Origin: Maniola hyperantus
Lineage: Eukaryota; Arthropoda; Insecta; Lepidoptera; Nymphalidae
Direction: 5' to 3'
Assembly: GCF_902806685.2 (NCBI RefSeq)
Contig: NC_048563.1
Coordinates: 1,364,001 to 1,428,000, forward strand
Length of the DNA: 64,000 bases
The translations under genes were made by a program, and so were the position numbers. Positions 29,581 through 42,294 of the stretch are shown here, piece by piece. The notes below the pieces were generated by a model that saw only the letters and a program-made list of their open reading frames with translations, searched no databases and had not been told where the DNA came from. Numbering within the stretch: the first letter of the stretch is position 1; every line of letters begins with the position of its first letter.

Positions 29581-29970
29581 TTTAAAGCAAGGATGAAAAC
29601 TATAAACTTACTTCATGTTTTAAGTACTTACAAATTCATATTTTGCAACTAAGTCCATCATCAGTGCACGGGCTCTCAAGCTCTTGTCTCTAAATCTACT
29701 AAAGTTTATCAATCTCTGAGCACATTGTACACAAAGTGTTTGTTTCAGGTTTCCTTGATCATACAACTGAAACAACATAATTAAAATATTCAAACATTAC
29801 TGAAATAACTTTGCTATGTCTACCATGTGTGTGTAAACAATACTTGACTAGGTATGGATTATAAATCAACAACTTACTGGATATCCAGTCAACCTTTCAT
29901 ATGCTTCTTCCAACTTGTGTTTATTCATTAGATACAGCTTGCTGTCTGTGTCTAGGCAGATCATGCAAAC

Positions 29971-30664
29971 CTGTAATGTAGACATATTGAACAGTTTACA
30001 ATTATTTCTAATTAACTATAACCTAATTTATTAATTTTATTTATTTTAATGTGTATGTCTAAACCACTAGAAAAATCCACCACTAGCCACTAAAAGCGAT
30101 ATTTAGCCACTAAAGGGGGGATCGAAACCACCAGTTTTAGTGGTAAATCCACTTATTTGGCAACACTATGCCGACTTTGCCAAAGAGATACTATGCCATA
30201 TATTTTGACAGTTGACTTGATCCCAATTTGACCCATAGGCCACTGAAGTAGTAGGTACCTACCTACCATAGTAGTACTTAGAAATTCTTTGATAATCATA
30301 GATAATATACTAATAGTATTTTTTGGTCTGTGTTTTTAATTTATTGGTCAGGTGTTGGTCAGGTCAGTGCCCTTTTATCTTTTTTCTGGTCGGGTGGTCA
30401 GTACCAATGTACTCTGTGGTCAGTACCTACTCAGTGCTGCCCAGTGCCCTGCTTTTATTTCTGGTCGGTGGTGCCCTGTGGCCCACAGAGTACTTTTGTG
30501 GAAGGCCTTAAAGGACTGTTATCCAGGGCCGAAAAATAAATTTAAAAAAAAAAAAAACTTTTGTGCACATAAAAGCTTTTGTGGTACTTTTTACCTGTGC
30601 TTTTTACCTTTTTACATGCTGCTGCTGCACAGGTTTTGGTCGGAGAAAATAAAAATTGTTGAAA
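29971..30664. promoter_or_regulatory. Spacer between divergent copies, possible promoter region
   Basis: Lies between the 5' end of the THAP-less copy and the plus-arm start codon. It contains several CCACTA/TAGTGG motifs at 30064-30155 and many GGTCAGT-like words at 30340-30480. The last about 50 bases before the ATG (GGTTTTGGTCGGAGAAAATA) match the minus-arm leader, so the 5' UTR is conserved. No TATA box is evident. Confidence 0.4.
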
Positions 30665-33626
30665 ATGCGTTGTTGTGTGACATTCTGTAAAAATACTTCC
30701 ACCAATGTGTCCACATCTGAGACGAAGGGAATTAGTTTTCACGGGTGAGTTTATTCAATATTTGAGTTGGCTCAATATCACAGAGTACTTTTTACATACG
30801 GCTCAATATAGGCCATAGCTGTAGCCGTAGGACGCTTCTTACGTGTTTCCCCAAATTCTCCATATATAAACGTATAACGTTTATTATTCTATTAGATATT
30901 TTGTTGTTTTAGATCTATGACTAAGCCAGATGTTGTCCTAAAATAATATTATAGTCTTATATTAATTGAAAGATGACTCTAGAAACATCTCAATTTAAGC
31001 CAATTTTGAGGTAACTTCGTGTTAATAAACCATGTAAAATACCTACTACAGAGTTGCAAAACTTAAGGCAAACTTTACAAAATTATAATAACTAGCTTAT
31101 TCTCACAACTTCGTCCGCGTGGACTACACAAATTTCGAACCCATGTTTTACCCCCTCAGGGGTTGAATTTTTAAAAATCCTCTCTTAGCGGATGCCTACG
31201 TCATAGTAGCTATCTGCATGCAAAATTTCAGCCCGATCCGTTCAGCAGTTTGAGCTGTGCGTTGATGGATCAGTCAGTAAGTTGATGGATAAATTAATGT
31301 AAAACCAAATGCTGATTTGCGTTGTTAACTCATCACACATCTCGCTCTTGAGTATGTCCCACCCATAAATGTTGATAGAAATAGCATGCTCTCATGCTCG
31401 ACTTGTAGCCACAATGGAGAGCGCTCTTCAGTTTTTAGGGTTCCGTACCTAAGAAGGAAAAACGGAACCCTTATAGGAACACTTTGTTGTCTGTCTGTCT
31501 GTCAAGAAACCTTCAAGGTACTGAAATTTGGCAGGCAGGTAGGTAGGTCTAATAAATATCTGCAAACTGTGAATTTGTAGTTACATCACACAAAAAAAAT
31601 TAAATCGTGCTCATGAACTAACAATTAGTGTTTTCAATTTTCAAAGTAAGACAACTATATCAAGTGGGAAAGGGCTTCACTTGTGCATTCTACAACAGAT
31701 GTTTATTTATTTTTATGCATCATAGTTTTTGGTTTATCGTGCAAAATGTTGAAAAAATATGACTGTAGTACAGAACCCTCGGTGTGCGAGCCTGACTCGC
31801 ACTTGGCCGGGGTTTTTTTAAATTTGTACCAAAAATTACTAAAAGAAAAATATTAAAACACTCATTTGTTAAACTTAACTTCTTCCTCCGTACAATGTGT
31901 ACGAAACCCTTTGAAAGTTTAGCAGGTAAAACGAGCATTTAGAACATTTGTTGTGGAATATTCATGAGGCGAGCTACTGCTAGTATAACATAAATGGTAA
32001 TTTCCAGTCTCCCCATCGATGTGCGTCTCCGTGCTGCTTGGCTCAGAGCCCTCGGCAAACAAGACCTACCAGACTCTGCTGTGGTCTGCTCACAGCATTT
32101 TCTACATGATGACATTTATGAATCAGAAAGTGGCTTGAGACAGATTGGTACTGATGCTGTTCCTTCAACAATGCAGGTAGTTACTTCTTCATAATGTACC
32201 TAATGCTACATATTGTGAATCAAAAGTAGGAATAATTGTAAACTGTCCAATATGTTAACAGGTTTGCATGATATGCCTAGACACTGACAGCAAGCTGTTG
32301 CTAATGAGTAAATACAAATTGGAAGAAGCATATGAAAGGTTAACTGAATATCCAGTAAGTTGTATTGTTTACACACAGATGGTAGACATAGCAAAGTTAT
32401 TTCAGGAATGTTTGAATATTTTAATTATATTGTTTCAGTTGTATGATCAAGGAAACCTGAAACAAACACTTTGCGTACAATGTGCTCAGAGATTGATAAA
32501 TTTTAGTAGATTCAGAGACAAGAGCTTGAGAGCCCGTGCTCTGATGATGGACTTAGTTGCAAAACATGAATTAGTGAGTACTTAAAACATAACTTAATAG
32601 TGTTCACCTTTGTTTTAAAACTTGCTTTTCTTTACAATGTTAATAATGATGTATTCATTTAATAATCAACTGTTTCCCAACAGATAACAAGACGACATAT
32701 AAAGATGATAAATCGCACAGAGAACCAACTAAAGAGTAATTTTGTGGTGACAACGCTAGGACCTGACTACTGTGACTTATACATACTGGACTCTGCAGAA
32801 GACAAACAGACAGACTCAGAGCCAATCAAGTGTAATGTTTTAATGAAAACTGAAGATAGCTATGATGACTCTATGTTGATTGATGAAGATATACAAGTGG
32901 CAAATGAAGACGAGAATAATGCAGATTACATTAGTGATGAATTTGTTGTATCTAAGGAGGAATCTTTATCTGACAGTGAGATAATATTGGAAACTGTACA
33001 AGAAACTGAAATGCCAGATCCGTTAAAGTATGAAAGTGCTCCCTTCCAATGTTCTCTTTGTTTTGCGGAGTTTGTCGGTGAACATGCACACATGCAACAT
33101 ATGCGCATGCATGACCAGGTGAGTCTTCACTATGAAACACTTTCATCTATTCGTGTTCATCTGATAGTGTGTTTAGTCACTCAGAGGTCTCACGAAAAAC
33201 AGAAATGAGATGCCTTTTTTTGTACTTGACAGAACGGTGGTGAAGACATTGTCTGTGGCACATCTCAAGTATGCAAGCCTCATACAGCTGGGAGCTCCTC
33301 ACACTCTTCACGCCTCACTGAGAACAAGTCAGTATACCTACTGAAACCATTTGACTATACAATGTTTTTCAAAGATAATAATAATAATAATAGTAAATAC
33401 ACTTTATTTGCACAACCATAAGAAGGATTACATTAGGAAGGAAAGATGTTTTCACGTGTACTAGTATTGTTATACCCCTTCCTCCTCTGGCTGCTCTATG
33501 CAGCACAGCTACATGCTAGCAAGCAGCTCCCCAGTATACTGTAGATACATTCCCATATATCTTACAGGCAGGCCATTCAGCTGAACCAGGCCCCGAGCCC
33601 GTCCGCACACTCGCCTCAAACTGCAG
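30665..33626 (+). CDS. THAP-ZAD-C2H2 protein, plus-arm common exons 1-7
   Basis: Exons 30665..30744, 32008..32176, 32262..32354, 32439..32573, 32684..33118, 33233..33327, 33568..33626: 355 codons plus one base, all GT/AG with consistent phases. THAP domain in exons 1-2 (MRCCVTFC, Trp in RAAWLRALG, CSQH, AVPS). ZAD in exons 3-4 (CMIC, about 50 residues, CVQC). Acidic linker and one C2H2 finger (CSLC ... HMQHMRMH) in exon 5. Ser/Pro/Gln-rich end in exons 6-7. The one-base overhang after exon 7 fits the two-base start of every downstream array exon (B', A'1-A'6), predicting proteins of about 700 to 1000 residues. THAP modules bind DNA and ZADs dimerise in known insect factors; combined with swappable finger arrays this suggests a family of nuclear regulators. 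It mirrors the minus-arm gene exon by exon. Confidence 0.87.
31093..31295 (-). mobile_element. Helitron-like H1 element in intron 1
   Basis: CTAGCTTATTCTCACAAC to the GATCAGTCAGTAAG region. Absent from the homologous minus-arm intron. Confidence 0.55.
31436..31818 (+). mobile_element. Family G element in intron 1
   Basis: AGGGTTCCGTACCTAAG to GACTCGCACTTGGCCGG plus T run, somewhat shortened internally. Confidence 0.6.
33378..33455 (-). mobile_element. Retroposon 3' tail in intron 6
   Basis: An (ATA)n run followed by CACTTTATTTGCAC (AAATAAAG on the minus strand). A short LINE-type 3' end. Confidence 0.4.
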
Positions 33627-33782
33627 GTCAGTGTCCACTACACTCATTTATATAGCGGTGTCATTCATTCAAATAGAACAAATACACAATAACTTACAGA
33701 GTGCCTCACAGTCCTCGCGTATTACTTTGCTCGTGAATGAGGCTGCACTTGACGTGACTTCTCTGCCTGCGACTCTTAATAA

Positions 33783-34017
33783 TCTATATATATAAAAGGA
33801 AAAGGTGACTGACTGACTGAATGACTGACTGACTGACTGATCTATCAACGCACGGCTCAAACTACTGGACGGATCGGGCTGAAATTTGGCATGCAGATAG
33901 CTATTATGACGTAGGCATCCGCTAAGAAAGGATTTTTGAAAATTCAACTCCTAAGGGGGTGAAATAGGGTTTTGAAATTTTGTAGTCCACGCGGACGAAG
34001 TCGCGAGCATAAGCTAG
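33783..34017 (+). mobile_element. Helitron-like H1 element, full-length reference copy
   Basis: Starts TCTATATATATAAAAGG after A, has a (GACT)n run, and ends CGCGAGCATAAGCTAG before T. A GTCCACGCGGAC hairpin and a CGCG...CGCG hairpin lie just inside the 3' end. Non-coding. Confidence 0.7.
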
Positions 34018-35577
34018 TTAGTTATAAATAAATTGTTGCAAATTAAACACAAAAACTATTTGAAATTAGCCATTTTAATAATTAGGTTACAAAGGAGTTT
34101 GACAGACGCCTTTTTGCTTGCAAGACGTGGTTGGAAGAGAGAAAGGCCGCTGCTTGGGTTGCCAGCTTAACGTTGGGGATACTATTACACAATTATTGTT
34201 TATGTTTTATGAACATGAATAAAAGTGCCCCCAACCAAGTAAGCCAGTACAAACCATGACAACTTGCAACTGATATTGCCTATTGCCTCTAAAGATTGCA
34301 GTTATCAGCGTCAGTGTGTCAGATATCAATGAATATGAAGAAATCTGCCAAGTGTGAGTTAGACTCGCGCACCAAGGTTTCTGTACCTACAGACGTATTT
34401 TTTCGCTATTTTGCGCAATAAATCAAAAAGTATTAATCAAAAAAATTAAAATAATCTGTTTTAGAATGTACACGTAAAGCCGTTTCATATGATACCCCAC
34501 TTGGTATATTAATCTTATTTGAAAGTTAAAAATACTAATCATTTGTTTAATGATTAGTATTTTGACACAATTCATGTTGAATACTAAAAATTACAAAATG
34601 GCCGCCATAAAAATTAAAAAAAATTAAAAAGTGTTATTTCTTGTACGATGGTACGGAACCCTTCGTGTGCGAGCCCGACTCGCACTTGACTGATTTTATA
34701 TTACCTATTGACCTCATTGAAAAATAGTCTTTAACCATTTTGCATTAAACTCGTTTTTACATTGATTCTGATTTAATTCTTTGGCAATAGCATTTGTTAG
34801 AATTTTCTACCTGGTCTCTTTGTTGTGTAATTTTTTCTTGTTTTTATGATTTTTTTTTTGTAATCTTTTTATAACCAATGGATAGCCAACGAAACGTAGA
34901 TGTTTTTAAAATAATCCGCAAGATAAGTGCCATAGTAATTTTCACAGAAAATTTACAAGTTATTCAAAGTATTAAATTTAAAAAACGAAAACTTTTACAG
35001 TTTTTGGGCTGTACTTTTAAAATGCTTGAAGATTTTTCTTGTTTTATAACTGTTTATTATTAACAAGGATATGCACTAGCAAGAAAAAAAAATCTGATGA
35101 AATACATTGTTTCTTTTTTTTACTAATTTTTAAAGTGGCAAACACCCCTTTACCTAAAAAAAAATAAAAAAATTAAAAACTCGAAAACGATACACTTTTC
35201 CATAAGCACTTTGATCGTTTGATAGCTAATGTCCTGTACTATAACCCCTTAACGGGATCGTGTCCTATTTTCCTGTAACCCTGTATATTGAAACCTCAAT
35301 ATCATTTTTGAAGACCTATCCATAGATACCCCACACGTATGGGTTTGATGAAAAAAAATTGTTTGAGTTTCAGTATGGGAACCCCAAAATTTATTGTTTT
35401 TTTTTCTATTTTTGTGTAAAAATCTTAATGCGGTTCACAGAATACTTCTACTTACCAAGTTTCAACAGTATAGCTCTTATAGTTTCGAAAAAAAGTGGCT
35501 GCGACATACATAGAGACAGACAGACAGACGAATCTATAAGGGTTCCGTTTTTTGCCATTTGGCTACGGAACCCTAAA
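34018..35577. repeat. Mosaic of diverged family G repeats
   Basis: 34338-34690 holds back-to-back family G pieces (AAGTGTGAGTTAGACTCGCG inverted, then ACGGAACCCTTCGTGTGCG). 34790-35577 ends in an inverted G-like terminus (GGGTTCCGTTTTTTGCC, GGCTACGGAACCCTA). In between is AT-rich DNA with no supported gene. Confidence 0.45.
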
Positions 35578-35587
35578 AAGTCTCATT

Positions 35588-35680
35588 GAAGTAAAACTGT
35601 TGCAGGCAACTGTTGTTGCTTTTGTTCACACTTGCAAGTTCTGACTACAACTCTAAATATAAAAGTAAGTTAGCGTTTAT
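35588..35680 (-). repeat. Single hairpin element, mirror of the 16381 repeats
   Basis: Reverse complement of one 53-bp unit plus its flank: CTGTTG, GCAACTGTTGTTGCTTTTG, CACTTGCAAGTTCTGAC, then ACAACTCTAAATATAAAAGT. It lies between common exon 7 and the first terminal exon, as on the minus arm. Confidence 0.75.
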
Positions 35681-35813
35681 ATACTATCGTGTATAACATA
35701 TATTATGTCACATACTCGTATATGTAACTCATTTGTCGAAATATGCCTGACTAGTTTTAAACCCGTCCGGGATCGTTATGCAATGGGCCTCTGCTCACGA
35801 CGCGGCGTCCAAG

Positions 35814-36323
35814 CAGTGTTTCCATATGTAAATCGAGAATTACCGTGTTCATGGGTTAAAATTACGGTGTTTCTAGATTAAATTACGGTGGATTAGCTAA
35901 AAGAATACCGTGTAAATTACCGTGTCATTTTTAAAATTTGCTTTTTAATCAACTATTAATATTATTCTGAATCTGACTCTCCTAGCATACTTAGCAATAT
36001 CTTTTTCATATACGGATTTATTCATATTTATATTTTGTTAAATCTCATTAGTTTTACATTTTACTCCTTCCTAATTGCTTGAATAAGGACGAAAATAGAT
36101 TGCTGAGATTTGATGCTTAAACCGAGAGCAAGATAAATGTTGCCATTACGAAATATGCTAACGTGACTGAGATTCGTACTCGTATTACGCAGTATATTAT
36201 GAATTTTTAACGTGATTTTGTATTACGGTGACACGGTCAAGGTAATGGCCATATTACCTTGACGGTAGATTAGGGCTGAATTACGGTGCATCTACGGTAA
36301 TTACCGTGTACATGGAAACACTG
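35814..36323. mobile_element. hAT-type MITE with perfect 8-bp target duplication
   Basis: Ends CAGTGTTTCCAT and ATGGAAACACTG. Flanked on both sides by the identical octamer CGTCCAAG (35806-35813 and 36324-36331). Internally rich in TTACGGTG/CACGGTAA words. Length 510 bp, no transposase. Confidence 0.85.
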
Positions 36324-36698
36324 CGTCCAAGTGACACGTAAGGCACGCTGTGAGGGAGACATGTTGGGGAGGAGGTGCCTCCCGACGGTTCCTGCAGATC
36401 TTCGTCGCTGGCACCGTCACCGTAGTCCAGGCATGCGAAACTAATGGTGACCTGTTCCAAGGATCAAACCGTTTTCTTAGTGTTCAAAAACTGTTTCCAC
36501 CTACGTAGTTTTTGCTGCAATCACACGGCATCATGTAAACACCCGGCACATTAAGCTTAAAAATATGGACACCAATCGATTTATTGACACTATCCTTTCG
36601 GAATTACATTGACTTAAACTCTCTTACCACCAAGTTTCGCACTTAAATAATTATTTATACAAGCTAAGAAATAAATGTTCTGAAATATTTTGTTTCAG

Positions 36699-38629
36699 TC
36701 GCTCCTCTGTCCGCGAGACTTGCGACGAATAACGAAAACAAAGTGCAAGCTGAAGACGCCGATACAGTCCGGAAGAGTAAACAACTGTTTAAAATTAACA
36801 ATGTCGAATTAAACAACCAATTATACGATACCAACAATATAACTGACATCAATAGATTAACTAATTGTGTAGTCATAGTAAATGATATTTTCAAAAAACC
36901 TGAAGAAGGTGAATTACTGGCAAAAATGCGACCAAGTATTAGTTCTTGTGACAGTCAGTGTCATATTGATATTACTTCTAAAGATTTTACCTGTCAAGTG
37001 GTAAGTCGGAATGAAGATATTAGGCATACGATGAAAGATACTGTACCAGTTCCCAGTAAAATGAAAGACGCTAAGCGTAATGTTATGAAAACTGCACAAA
37101 GTAAAACATATTGTTCAAATAATTACAATAGTGTAGATAGTTTACTTATTGGCAAAAATCGGTATACTTGTGATATATGTAGATGTGTGTTTAAATCGAA
37201 AAGTCTCTTAGTTAAACACATAAAGACTCACAGTGACACTAAACCATTCACTTGCAAGTTTTGCCACTTCAAAACTAAATATAAAGAACGTATAAAGACT
37301 CATATGCAAACTCACATGGGTGAAAAGCTGTTTTTGTGTAAATTATGCAAGTGTTTATTTGAGAGAAGGGATTATTTAGTGAGACACATGAGAACTCACA
37401 CGGGTGAAAAACCTTACAGTTGTAAGTTATGTAAATATACATGTACACAAAATAGTCATTTAGTGAGGCACATGAAAACTCACACGTGTGAAAAGCGATA
37501 TAATTGTGAGTTATGTGAATATAAATTTACACAAAAGAGTAATTTAGTGAGCCACATGAGAAGTCATACAGGTGAAAAGCCATACAATTGTGAGTTATGC
37601 AACTATAAATGTGCACTGAAGAGTAGTCTAGTAAACCACATGAGAACTCACACGGGTGAAAAGCTTAACCTTAAACCTTATTGTTGCACATTATGCAAAT
37701 ATAAATCTGTGTATAAAAGTAATTTAGTGAGCCACATGGGAACTCACACGGGTGAAAAACCTATTACTTGTGAGTTATGCGATTACAAATGTGCTTACAA
37801 TTCAGGTCTGGTGAGCCACATGAGAACCCACACGGGTGAAAAACCTTACAGTTGTAAGTTATGTGAATATAAATGTACACAAAATAGTCATTTAGTGAGC
37901 CACATGAAAACTCACACGTGTGAAAAGCCATATAATTGTGAGTTATGCGACTATAAATGTGCACATAAGACTTATCTAGTGACCCACATGAGAACTCACA
38001 CGGGTGAAAAACCTATTACTTGTGAGTTATGCGATTACAAATGTGCTCACAATTCAGGTCTGGTGAGACACATGAGAACTCACACGAGTGAAAAACCTTA
38101 CAGTTGTAAGTTATGTGAATATAAATGTACACAAAATAGTCATTTAGTGAGGCACATGAAAACTCACACGTGTGAAAAGCCATATAATTGTGAGTTATGC
38201 GACTATAAATGTGCACATAAGACTTATCTAGTGACCCACATGAGAACTCACACGGGTGAAAAACCATACACTTGTAAGTTATGTGAATATAAATTTACAC
38301 AAAAGAGTAATTTAGTGAGCCACATGAGAAGTCATACAGGTGAAAAGCCATACAATTGTGAGTTATGTAACTATAAATGTGCACTGAAGAGTAGTCTAGT
38401 AAACCACATGAGAACTCACACGGGTGAAAAACTTAACCTTAAACCTTATTGTTGCACATTATGCAAATATAAATCTGTGTATAAAAGTAATTTAGTGAGC
38501 CACATGAGAACTCACACGGGTGAAAAACCTATTACTTGTGAGTTATGCGATTACAAATGTGCACATAATTCTAGTCTGACGTGGCACATGAGGACTCACT
38601 CTGATACAAATCGTCCGTCATGTTCGTGA
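36699..38629 (+). CDS. Alternative terminal exon B': C2H2 array (17 fingers)
   Basis: First terminal exon of the plus arm. TTTGTTTCAG acceptor, two-base phase start, 642 residues (about 998 with the common part). A leader of about 145 residues carries [20 protein letters not shown]. Seventeen fingers follow, ending in SDTNRPSCS. Blocks of fingers are duplicated inside the array: fingers 5-8 recur as 14-17 (including the odd linker TGEKLNLKP) and 8-10 recur as 11-13. Several linkers read TCEKP/TCEKR instead of TGEKP. An AATAAA signal lies 77 bases after the stop (38706). Orthologous in arm position and leader to exon B of the minus arm. Confidence 0.87.
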
Positions 38630-39854
38630 ACCGCACGCGTGAGATTTAGAAAACGTTAAAACAGTGGGCTTTAATTATGATGATTAATGAAATCTAATGA
38701 CGACTAATAAAAGTTATCATCTATCAATTATTTGAAATGTAGGTAGTTGTAAATTTTGTCAGGTAAGGCCCAAGTAATTAAAAATCAAGCAAAGCATCTG
38801 CTGTATTATTTTAAAGTTAGAATCCTAATCATCTAAACTGGCTTCTATAATAATTAGAAGCTAATAACCTAATGTTTACTTATATCTCAATAGATAAAAT
38901 AATTAATTAGCAAAAGAGAGTAGGTTATAAATACAGAAGTAAAACCAACCAAGTCGAATAATAAAATTAATCGTTTATTGAAAGATCTTAAGTACTTTGT
39001 TATTTATAGACCTATCTGTATTTTTTTGTATTTTCAGCATAGGTCTATTTATATTAATATGAATCTACCACCCGTTTCCAAAGGTGTTTTGTTGTGTAGA
39101 AGAAAGGGCAAACAAACTACACAACACATGTCTTTTAAAAGCATTACAACATTACATAATATCTAAAACATATTTGGTACATGGTTATAACAAGTAAACT
39201 TTAAAAGACAAGTGAGTACATTACAATACCATATAAGAATACTTAACTTAGCAACTCTGTCGTCTTTGTTTACTCTGAAGTCACATCACTTCACCAGACT
39301 AAGGTTGTAGTTAACACGAGAATGAGTTATATCAGAAGACTGGCCCCTTTATCGATGTGTGTCCCGTTTTTATCCTCTCTCATTTTAAACAAAACCAACA
39401 GGCCACCGTCACATGACATTTTCGTAATTATTAATGTTGGTACAATGGTAGGTACCATTGTACCAACATTGAGATTGTTGACATTATTATTAATTTACTT
39501 AAATAATATTATTTGCACATGTATTGACGGTTTACCTATTATTGTTTTACTAAATTAATTAATGCCATAATATACCTATTGATGATTTACATATTATTTC
39601 ACATAATTTCTATAGACAACTGTATTTTAAATCCAGCCATATCCTGTCAATCCTAGTATGTTGTCAGTATTTACTTTACAATAAATAATTAGTCATATGT
39701 ATCGATAATTTACATAATATTATTTTTCGTATTGTCACATTTCTAGATATTAAATTGGACAACAATAAAGAATATAAGATACTATTAAATCAAAACCTTT
39801 CGGGCTAGGTAACAATGACGTTGATATCCGGTCGCGGGATAACGATTCCGTTTA
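38630..39854. other. 3' flank of exon B' and inter-exon DNA
   Basis: Contains the likely polyadenylation signal of exon B' (38706) and then AT-rich DNA without a gene. A perfect 18-bp-arm palindrome lies at 39433-39470. Confidence 0.5.
39433..39470. repeat. Perfect palindrome, 18-bp arms, 2-bp spacer
   Basis: AATGTTGGTACAATGGTA, GG, then its exact reverse complement. Located between terminal exons B' and A'1; it could be a compact hairpin or a dimeric binding site. Confidence 0.8.
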
Positions 39855-40399
39855 ATATTACTATAATATTATAAGTAAATATTGTAGGTATCTAATTTTT
39901 TTGCACTCAATCTCCAACAAAAATTGTAGGTCTAAATGTATTGTTATACTTTTCATAACACTTCCTGTCAAAAAGGTAGCACTAGATTTAGACTTGCCAA
40001 TTTAGTTTTGAGGAGCGGTGGTAGCCTAGCTTATTCAGACATTGTTGTTGCGTTTTCTAGCATCTCACTTAGGGCGAGGGTCCAGTATAAATTTCACCAA
40101 CTGGTAACAATATTATGTAGTTTCTAGAACTAAATAATTTGAGGATATGTATTTTTTATTTATTGAAGTTGCTTACTGTAACTCTTATTGTACAATTTTA
40201 ACTCGGTAGTTTAAAATGATTAAAATAATGATAGTAAAATTAATTACAATAATTTTATTTTGCCTTAATACTGTTAGAACCTCCCCTCCAATAACCCTGA
40301 TCCTTTTAAAAGGAAGACTAAAAACTGTTCTAACTGAAGAGATATATATAGAGCTCTTATTCAATAATCAAAATATAAGAACTATATATTTTGTTTCAG

Positions 40400-42294
40400 T
40401 CGCTCCTTTCCCTGCGAGAATTGCTACGAATAACGAAAACAAAGTGCAAGCCGAAGACGCCGATACAGTCCAGAATAGTAAACAACTGTTTAAAATTAAC
40501 AATGTCGAATCACACAACCAATTATACGATACCAACAATATAACTAACATTGATAAATTAACAAATTGTGTAGTCATATTATGTGATATTTTCAAAAAAA
40601 CCGAGAAAGGTGAATCACTGGCAAAAATGCGACCAAGTATAAGTTCTTGTGACAGTCAGTGTCACATGGATACTGCATCTAAAGATGTTAACTGTAAGAT
40701 AGTTAGTCGGAATGAAAACGCTAGACATACGATAGAAGACACTGAACCAGTTACTAATAAAGTGAAAGTTACTAAGCGTGATGTAACGAAAACTTCACAA
40801 AGTAAAACTTATTATTTAGATAATTACAATAGTGAAGATAGTTTATTTATTCATAAAAACTGGTATACTTGTGATGTATGTAGAAATACGTTTAAACGGA
40901 AAGGTATCTTAGTTACACACATAAAGACTCACAGTGACACAAAACCATTCACTTGCAAGTTTTGCCAATTCAAAACTAAATATAAAGGTAGTTTAGTGAC
41001 TCACATGAGAACTCACACGGGTGAAAAGCTTTATTGTTGCACGTTATGCAAATATAAATGTGCGGATAATAGGAATCTAGTGGAACACATGAGAACTCAC
41101 ACGGGCGAAAAACCTTACAGTTGTAAGTTATGTGAATATAAATGTACACAAAATAGTAACTTAGTGAGCCACATGAGAACTCACACGGGCGAAAAACCTT
41201 ACAGTTGTAAGTTATGTGAATATAAATGTGCACACAATAGTTCTTTAGTGAGGCACATGAAAACTCACACGGGTGAAAAGGCTTTTAGTTGCATGTTATG
41301 CAAATACAAATGTGCAGAGAAATTTCATTTAGTGAGCCACATGAGAACTCACACTGGTGAAAAGCCGTTTTCGTGTAAATTATGCAAGTGTTCATTTGCA
41401 AGAAGGGATTATTTAGTGGAACACATGAAAACTCACACGGGTGAAAAACCTTACAGTTGTAAGTTATGTGAATATAAATGTACAAAAAATAGTTCATTAG
41501 TGACTCACATGAGAACTCACACGGGTGAAAAGCCTTATTGTTGCACGTTATGCAAATATAAATGTGCGGACAAACTTTATTTTGTGAGACATATGAGAGC
41601 ACACACGGGTGTAAAACCTTTTAGTTGCGACTTATGCAAATACAAATGTGCGGACAAATGTAATTTAGTGATACATATGAGAACACACACGGGTGAAAAA
41701 CCTTACACTTGTACGTTTTGTGAATACAAATGTGCCAAAAATGGTGATTTAATAAGGCACATTAAAATTCACACAGGTGAAAAACCTTACACTTGTAAGT
41801 TTTGTGAATACAAATGTGCCAGAAATGGTGATTTAATAAGGCACATTAAAATTCACACAGGTGAAAAGCCTTTTAGTTGCGAGTTATGCAAATACCAATG
41901 TGCGTACAAACGTTATTTAGTGAGACATATGAGAACACACACGGGTGAAAAACCTTTTAGTTGCGACTTATGCAAACACAAATGTGCGGACAATTTTGAT
42001 TTAGGAAGACATATGAGAGCACACACGGGTGAAAAACCTTACAGTTGTAAGTTATGTGAATATAAATGTACACAAAATAGTAACTTAGTGAGCCACATGA
42101 GAACACACACGGGTGAAAAGTCGTATTCGTGTAATTTATGCAAGTATATATGTGCGAGAAGTGATCAATTATTGAAACACATGAGAACTCACACGGGGGA
42201 AAAACCTTACACTTGTAAGTTATGTGAATTTAAATGTGCACAAAATGGTTCGTTAGCAAGGCACATGAGAACTCACACGAGTGAAAAGCGATAA
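40400..42294 (+). CDS. Alternative terminal exon A'1: C2H2 array (17 fingers)
   Basis: Acceptor TTTGTTTCAG at 40399, phase as in all terminal exons, 630 residues (about 986 joined). The leader ([20 protein letters not shown]) is 120-140 residues; then 17 regular fingers with TGEKP linkers. Fingers 1-2 (CDVC..., CKFC...) are constant across the family. Fingers 11 and 12 are near-copies with HIKIH. The frame ends at HTSEKR because the former last finger is disrupted; its remains, down to ACAAATTGTCCGTCAAGTTC, are still visible in the 3' flank. The open frame also runs through the upstream intron by chance, which should not be read as coding. Confidence 0.87.

Larger units (their letters stand above)
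27125..29970 (-). pseudogene. THAP-less third copy of the ZAD common exons
   Basis: Exons complement: 29878..29970, 29632..29766, 28768..29190, 27400..27494, 27125..27183, homologous to common exons 3-7 with the same borders and phases, all open. The ZAD (CMIC ... CVQC) is intact. The exon 5 finger has lost its first cysteine (FQYSLC instead of FQCSLC) and has a diverged middle (SEEVVSEHAYM). Exons 1 and 2, the THAP part, are not found between 29970 and the plus-arm start at 30665, so there is no start codon of the family type. No zinc-finger terminal exon follows before the minus-arm gene. It may be a decayed copy, or a set of extra exons that reach the C, B, A exons by read-through. Without RNA data it is called a probable pseudogene. 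Confidence 0.6.

Noticed and set aside
30323..30742. Open frames just upstream of the plus-arm start codon
   Set aside because: Low-complexity GGTCAGT words create them; no splice or start context, and they overlap the leader of the THAP gene.
36743..36745. Translation start at the codon before QAEDAD
   Set aside because: In the plus-arm exons this codon is GTG (Val), not ATG; only exon A has ATG. The exons join in phase to the common exons, so no start is needed.
40216..40399. 61-codon upstream extension of the A'1 frame
   Set aside because: It is AT-rich intron sequence homologous to the non-open introns of other units, and the acceptor at 40399 is conserved in all ten array exons.
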